Source: an uncultured Ruminococcus sp.
GTDB lineage: Bacteria > Bacillota > Clostridia > Oscillospirales > Ruminococcaceae
Assembly (NCBI GenBank): GCA_947173865.1
Contig: CAMWGS010000065.1
Span: 1-8,843, forward strand
Direction: 5' to 3'
Length of the DNA stretch: 8,843 bases
The notes beneath the pieces are model-generated. The model searched no databases, was not told the DNA's origin, and worked only from the letters and a program-made list of their open reading frames with translations. This document shows positions 5,650-8,843 of this stretch, one piece after another. The translations under genes were made by a program, and so were the position numbers. Within the stretch, counting starts at the first letter, position 1; each line of letters opens with the position of its first letter.

Positions 5650-6921
5650 TTATATCCTCCATTCGTGTTCAATACTGAAATAGCCCATGTTTCTGTTTTC
5701 TGAAACCACTTCAAACTCACAGTAGTTTCTGTAGAAGTCCATAGGTGTTCCGTCGGAATCCACCACAGCGACATTAAGGACGTATTTTCCGGCAATTAAC
5801 GGCAGTTTTTCTATAATGACCAAAACAACACCGTCTGTATTTTCCGTATTTACTTTTATTCGGTCAATCTGTGTGTTGTTGCCGTAAAGACATTCACCTT
5901 CCAGTGTGTAGAATCCGAAACCGAAAACGTATTCGTCAATCGGTTTATTTACATGATAATGTATTTTTACGGAAAGTTTATCGCCTGTCCGAAAAATTCT
6001 CACGTCCTTATTTTCTGAATTTAACATTTCTGCTTTTTTTATTTCAACATATTTCAGTCCGAAACGGTTGGCGGAATAGTCAATTTCATTGCTGTCATTA
6101 GTTTCATTGTTTTCGGATTCTGATTCTTCTGTAACAGGTTCTGGATTTTCTTTCGGCGGAGCAGGTTCACTTTCAACTTTTTTCTGATTCATGAAATTCA
6201 GATAAGCGTCAACGACTTCGTCAGAACGTCCCTCACGCACGATAAGTCCGTTATTTATCCACACAGACCGGTCACAGAATTTTTCTATTGTTGCGAGGTC
6301 ATGGGTGACTATGATTATGGTCATGCCTTTTGCTTTGAGTTCACGCAGACGGTTGAAACATTTTGTCTGAAAATTCGTGTCTCCCACAGCAAGAATCTCG
6401 TCTATAAGAAGTATATCCGCATCGACGTTTATCGCAACCGAAAATGCAAGTCTCATATACATACCTGAAGAATACGTCCTTACGGGATTATCTATAAATT
6501 CTTCAAGTTCCGAAAATGCTATTATTTCGTTAAGACGTGCATCAATTTCCTTTTTTGTCAGACCGAATATTGAAGCGTTCGTGTATATATTTTCCCTGCC
6601 CGACATATCGGGGTGAAATCCTGCACCGAGTTCTATAAGACTTGAAATCCTGCCTTTCATTATTATTTCACCGCTGTCGGGGTACATGATTTTAGTAAGC
6701 AGTTTAAGGGTGGTACTTTTACCACAACCGTTGTGTCCGATAAGTCCGACAGCCTCTCCCTTTCTCACCTGAAAGCTTATTCCCTTTAAAACTTCCCTTT
6801 CTTCATAACGGTTTCTTTTACGGAACAGCAGTCTTTCTTTCAGCTGTGAACCCTTGTCCATGTATATCCTGAATTTTTTGGTTATGTTTTTTACGTCTAT
6901 TACCGTTTCATTTTTTGTCAT
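5650..6921 (-). CDS. wzt: Polysaccharide export ABC ATPase with C-terminal carbohydrate-binding domain
   Basis: A 423-residue ATPase subunit of an ABC-2 polysaccharide exporter, driving export of lipid-linked polysaccharide from the inner face of the membrane. The nucleotide-binding domain (about 1-245) has Walker A GHNGCGKST (62-70), GAGFHPDMSGRENI (99-112) typical of the Wzt/TagH branch, signature YSSGM (150-154), Walker B LLIDEILAVGD (171-181) and H-loop H207. An acidic, Pro/Glu/Asn-rich linker (about 248-282) leads to a beta-rich Wzt_C-like domain (about 285-423). TagH-type ATPases lack this domain; in O9a Wzt it binds the modified non-reducing end of the finished chain. Start and permease stop overlap as TAATG, with GGAGGA inside the permease gene. 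Symbol given by domain architecture. Confidence 0.92.
   Translation of the reverse strand: MTKNETVIDVKNITKKFRIYMDKGSQLKERLLFRKRNRYEEREVLKGISFQVRKGEAVGLIGHNGCGKSTTLKLLTKIMYPDSGEIIMKGRISSLIELGAGFHPDMSGRENIYTNASIFGLTKKEIDARLNEIIAFSELEEFIDNPVRTYSSGMYMRLAFSVAINVDADILLIDEILAVGDTNFQTKCFNRLRELKAKGMTIIIVTHDLATIEKFCDRSVWINNGLIVREGRSDEVVDAYLNFMNQKKVESEPAPPKENPEPVTEESESENNETNDSNEIDYSANRFGLKYVEIKKAEMLNSENKDVRIFRTGDKLSVKIHYHVNKPIDEYVFGFGFYTLEGECLYGNNTQIDRIKVNTENTDGVVLVIIEKLPLIAGKYVLNVAVVDSDGTPMDFYRNYCEFEVVSENRNMGYFSIEHEWRI
5655..5660 (-). promoter_or_regulatory. Ribosome binding site pointing to a TTG start for the methyltransferase
   Basis: On the minus strand GGAGGA lies 7 bases before TTG (5647-5645) and immediately inside the ATG at 5662-5660. 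It can therefore serve only the TTG, unless the ATG is used by re-initiation after the ATPase stop at 5652-5650. Confidence 0.6.
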
Positions 6922-7697
6922 TATAGTTCCTCCGCAAAGTGACGCTGTAGTTTAAGGAAAAGAAAATGTCCCGCAACAAGAAATACAGTTCCCAGTATGA
7001 ACGACGAAAGCAGTCCCGAAAGTTCAGGAACGGTTTTATAATAGAGAACATCTCTGTAACAGCCGATAATGTGCGTCATCGGATTGAGGTTGAATAACGG
7101 CATAAGTCTTTCGGGTACTATTGATTTGTCGTACATAATCGGGGTCATGTACATCCATGCCATTGTCACTATACCGAGAATGTGTTCTAAGTCTCTGAAA
7201 TAAACCGTAACCGCAGAAGTGATAAGTGCCGTACCAAGAGCAAGCATATATTCGACAATCATTATCACAGGAAGACAAAGTACAGCAAGCGGATTTATGC
7301 CCGTTCCCGAAAAAATAATTACAATAAATACCACTATAAAACTCAACAGCATATTCACAAAACTGCTTGTAACGTATGAGATAGGTATTACCTGACGTGG
7401 AAAATAAATTTTTTTGACAAGGTCTTTCTGTGCGACTATTGAGGCAGAACCGCCCGTCAGTGATGCAGAAAAGAAAATCCACGGAATTAGTGCGACAAAA
7501 AGATAAAGATAATATCTCTCTATATCGGTACGAAGTATAAGGCTGAAAACAATCGTATATACAACAAGCTGTAGCAGGGGATTTATAAAAGTCCACATAA
7601 ATCCCAGTACAGAGCCTTTATAACGTCCACGAAGGTCTTTTTTGACAAGACTGAAAATCATCTGTCTGTAATCATATATTTCTTTAAGTGTTTTCAT
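6921..7697 (-). CDS. wzm: ABC-2 polysaccharide export permease
   Basis: A 258-residue integral membrane subunit that forms the channel for lipid-linked polysaccharide in an ABC exporter. It has the usual length and six hydrophobic segments of the Wzm/TagG/KpsM family: roughly 30-55, 65-85, 108-130, 135-165, 172-190 and 228-248. Family hallmarks are the cytosolic DLRGRYKGSVLGFMWTFINP near residue 21, KIYFPRQVIP about 95-104, and NLNPMTHII with YRDVLYY near 203-220. First gene of the minus-strand operon, it starts 27 or so bases after the predicted transcription start, with AAGGAG (7709-7704) 6 bases before the ATG. Its stop overlaps the ATPase start by one base. The Wzm rather than TagG label comes from the partner ATPase carrying a Wzt-type C-terminal domain. 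Confidence 0.92.
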   Translation of the reverse strand: MKTLKEIYDYRQMIFSLVKKDLRGRYKGSVLGFMWTFINPLLQLVVYTIVFSLILRTDIERYYLYLFVALIPWIFFSASLTGGSASIVAQKDLVKKIYFPRQVIPISYVTSSFVNMLLSFIVVFIVIIFSGTGINPLAVLCLPVIMIVEYMLALGTALITSAVTVYFRDLEHILGIVTMAWMYMTPIMYDKSIVPERLMPLFNLNPMTHIIGCYRDVLYYKTVPELSGLLSSFILGTVFLVAGHFLFLKLQRHFAEEL

Positions 7698-7730
7698 CTG
7701 AATCTCCTTGAAAACTTATTATTACCAATT

Positions 7731-7760
7731 ATTATATCATGGTGTGTCAATGCCTGTCAA
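7731..7760 (-). promoter_or_regulatory. Sigma-A-type promoter of the polysaccharide operon
   Basis: Read on the minus strand, a perfect TTGACA (7760-7755), an 18-base spacer, and TATAAT (7736-7731) preceded by TGA as an extended -10. Transcription should start near 7724, giving a short leader before the permease ATG at 7697. Confidence 0.8.
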
Positions 7761-7761
7761 T
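7745..7761. repeat. Direct repeat over the operon -35 box
   Basis: TGTCAATGCCTGTCAAT contains two copies of TGTCAAT (7745-7751 and 7755-7761) offset by 10 bases, one helical turn. The second copy covers the -35 box; the first lies in the spacer. This arrangement suits two protein subunits bound on the same face of the DNA. Confidence 0.45.
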
Positions 7762-7769
7762 CATAATTT

Positions 7770-7798
7770 TTTACATACTGTTTTTATTTTCCTGTAAA
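7770..7798. repeat. Dyad between the two divergent promoters
   Basis: TTTACA (7770-7775) and TGTAAA (7793-7798) are inverted around a 17-base AT-rich centre. The dyad sits between the two outward-facing -35 boxes at 7755-7760 and 7803-7808. It is a possible shared operator but short enough to be chance in AT-rich DNA. Confidence 0.3.
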
Positions 7799-7802
7799 TC
7801 CC

Positions 7803-7831
7803 TTGATTTTATTCATGAAATATGCTATAAT
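7803..7831 (+). promoter_or_regulatory. Sigma-A-type promoter of the YitT-family gene
   Basis: TTGATT (7803-7808), a 17-base spacer, and TATAAT (7826-7831) preceded by TGC as an extended -10. The predicted start near 7838 leaves a leader of about 40 bases. It rules out the in-frame ATG at 7803, which lies inside the -35 region, as the gene start. Confidence 0.85.
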
Positions 7832-7864
7832 ACTAATAGTATTTTTACTGATAATAATATACTT

Positions 7865-7873
7865 AAAGGAGAG
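7865..7873 (+). promoter_or_regulatory. Ribosome binding site that fixes the YitT start at 7878
   Basis: AAAGGAGAG with its AGGAG core 6 bases before the ATG at 7878. It supports the 293-residue protein over a longer reading from 7803. Confidence 0.85.
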
Positions 7874-7877
7874 ATAT

Positions 7878-8759
7878 ATGAAAAAAATATTTGAAGTTCT
7901 GAAAAATATAAAGCCGTTTAACATGATTATGCTTACCGTTGCAGGAATTATAAACGCTTTCGGAATAACGCTTTTTCTCATGCCCGTCGAACTGTATGAC
8001 AGTGGTATTTCAGGAACGTCAATGCTTCTTGCACAGGTGACTCCTGAGTGGTTTTCACTTTCGATTTTTCTTGTTCTGCTGAATGTTCCGCTTTTTCTTT
8101 ACGGACTGAAAAGGCAGGGAAAAAATTTTACTTTCTGTTCAATTTATACGGTTATTGTGTATTCTGTAACGTCATGGCTTATTACGGACATTCTGCCGAT
8201 AGATGTAAGTATAGCTTCTCCTCTGGCGGGAACTGATTTACTTCTTTGTGCCTTGTTCGGCGGAGTTATTTCAGGTACGGGAAGCGGTCTTGCGATACGT
8301 TTCGGAGGAGCAATGGACGGCATGGAGGTTATGGCGGTTATATTTGCGAAAAAAATCGGATTGTCTGTAGGCAGTTTTGTGATGGTCTATAATGTAATGC
8401 TTTACATAATATGCGGTTTTGTTATAAACAGCTGGATTCTTCCCCTTTACTCAATCGTTACATATATGGCAGCCATGAAAACAGTTGACTATATAGTTGA
8501 CGGTTTACAGCGTTCAAAGGCTGCAATGATAGTCACGTCTCAGCCTGACGAAATATGCACGGAGCTTATGGAGGAATTCGGTTGCGGAATAACTCTCATT
8601 GATGCAAAGGGAGGTTTCTCAGGTGCGAACAGAAAGGTTTTATATTTTGTGGTGAACAGATTTCAGGTCATGAAAATGAAGAATATCGTCCGTAAGTACG
8701 ACCCCCTCGCATACATCACACTTACAGAAGTTGCAGATATTTTTTCGGCAAACTCATAG
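7878..8759 (+). CDS. YitT-family membrane protein (DUF161/DUF2179)
   Basis: A 293-residue membrane protein of the YitT / YvjA / YpjC family, common in multiple copies in Firmicutes; transport has been suggested but no substrate is established. Five hydrophobic segments are visible at about 15-38, 59-77, 84-107, 118-140 and 166-184. The loop RFGGAMDGMEVMA (141-153) corresponds to the conserved Gly-rich GGxxGxxxxA stretch of the family. The cytosolic C-terminal part (about 214-290: KAAMIVTS, then GCGITLIDAKGGFSG) is the DUF2179 domain, resembling a small ligand-binding regulatory domain. I chose the ATG at 7878 for its ribosome binding site and because the longer reading from 7803 starts within the promoter. 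It diverges from the polysaccharide operon across a shared control region; nothing in its sequence ties it functionally to that operon. Confidence 0.9.
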   Translation: MKKIFEVLKNIKPFNMIMLTVAGIINAFGITLFLMPVELYDSGISGTSMLLAQVTPEWFSLSIFLVLLNVPLFLYGLKRQGKNFTFCSIYTVIVYSVTSWLITDILPIDVSIASPLAGTDLLLCALFGGVISGTGSGLAIRFGGAMDGMEVMAVIFAKKIGLSVGSFVMVYNVMLYIICGFVINSWILPLYSIVTYMAAMKTVDYIVDGLQRSKAAMIVTSQPDEICTELMEEFGCGITLIDAKGGFSGANRKVLYFVVNRFQVMKMKNIVRKYDPLAYITLTEVADIFSANS

Positions 8760-8773
8760 CGTTACAAAAAGTA

Positions 8774-8819
8774 TACTATGATAATTAAAAGCTGTTATAA
8801 AAGATTACTGCATAGTAAT
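8774..8819 (+). terminator. Weak terminator-like region with two competing hairpins
   Basis: ATTACT (8804-8809), loop GCAT, AGTAAT (8814-8819) give a 6-bp AT-rich stem followed only by TTCACATT, a poor U-tract. An alternative pairing joins TACTATG (8774-8780) to CATAGTA (8811-8817); the two cannot form together. The first could be a weak terminator of the YitT-family gene. No gene is visible in the last 84 bases. Confidence 0.3.
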
Positions 8820-8843
8820 TTCACATTATAAGACATATTATCC

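Noticed and set aside
7036..7596. 186-codon minus-strand reading frame inside the permease gene
   Set aside because: It is out of frame with a clear membrane protein, is rich in Cys, Tyr and Ser with no domain, and has no ribosome binding site of note.
5650..7697. Wall teichoic acid exporter of the TagGH type
   Set aside because: The ATPase has a Wzt-like C-terminal carbohydrate-binding domain, and the operon has a methyltransferase and a double GT4 but no teichoic acid polymerase or primase. A teichoic-like glycan is not fully excluded.
7803..7877. Longer start of the YitT-family protein, adding 25 hydrophobic residues
   Set aside because: The extension begins in the -35 box and covers the -10 box of a near-consensus promoter; the ATG at 7878 has a strong ribosome binding site. 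The hydrophobic residues come from AT-rich promoter DNA.

Overview
The window looks like chromosome from a low-GC Gram-positive anaerobe, most likely a Clostridia / Ruminococcus-type Firmicute. This rests on AT-rich codon use, strong GGAGG-type ribosome binding sites before nearly every gene, sigma-A-like TTGACA/TATAAT promoters, and a YitT-family membrane protein. The genus is inference. I see no mobile element, CRISPR array, tRNA or rRNA, and no gene-free stretch longer than 180 bases.

Left part (1-1986, + strand): three small housekeeping-type genes. They are a Nudix hydrolase of the Ap4A-hydrolase type (41-454) closed by an intrinsic terminator, a YkgJ-type cysteine-cluster protein (517-1002), and a DEDDh 3'-5' exonuclease with a charged helix and an unrecognised C-terminal domain (1018-1986). 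The last two are 15 bases apart and probably co-transcribed.

Centre (1990-7760, - strand): one compact four-gene operon with its own promoter (7731-7760), read right to left. It encodes an ABC-2 polysaccharide-export permease (Wzm type), its ATPase with an extra C-terminal carbohydrate-binding-like domain (Wzt type), an FkbM-family methyltransferase preceded by a basic amphipathic helix and a coiled coil, and an 842-residue protein with two fused GT4 glycosyltransferase domains. Neighbouring genes overlap or lie 1-2 bases apart, so translation is probably coupled. Content and order match the wzm-wzt-wbdD-wbdA core of the E. coli O8/O9a type O-antigen loci. There a double-domain polymerase makes the chain, a methyltransferase with a coiled coil stops it at a set length, and the Wzt C-terminal domain recognises the capped end for export. 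I infer that this operon is a Gram-positive version of such a cap-and-export surface polysaccharide system. The chain-initiating transferase and sugar-nucleotide genes are not in the window.

Right part (7698-8843): a 180-base divergent control region with a promoter on each strand, a direct repeat over the operon -35 box and a dyad between the two promoters. A YitT-family membrane protein (7878-8759) follows, then an 84-base tail with two mutually exclusive weak hairpins. The exonuclease and glycosyltransferase genes converge with 3 bases between their stop codons, and an interrupted hairpin spans that junction.
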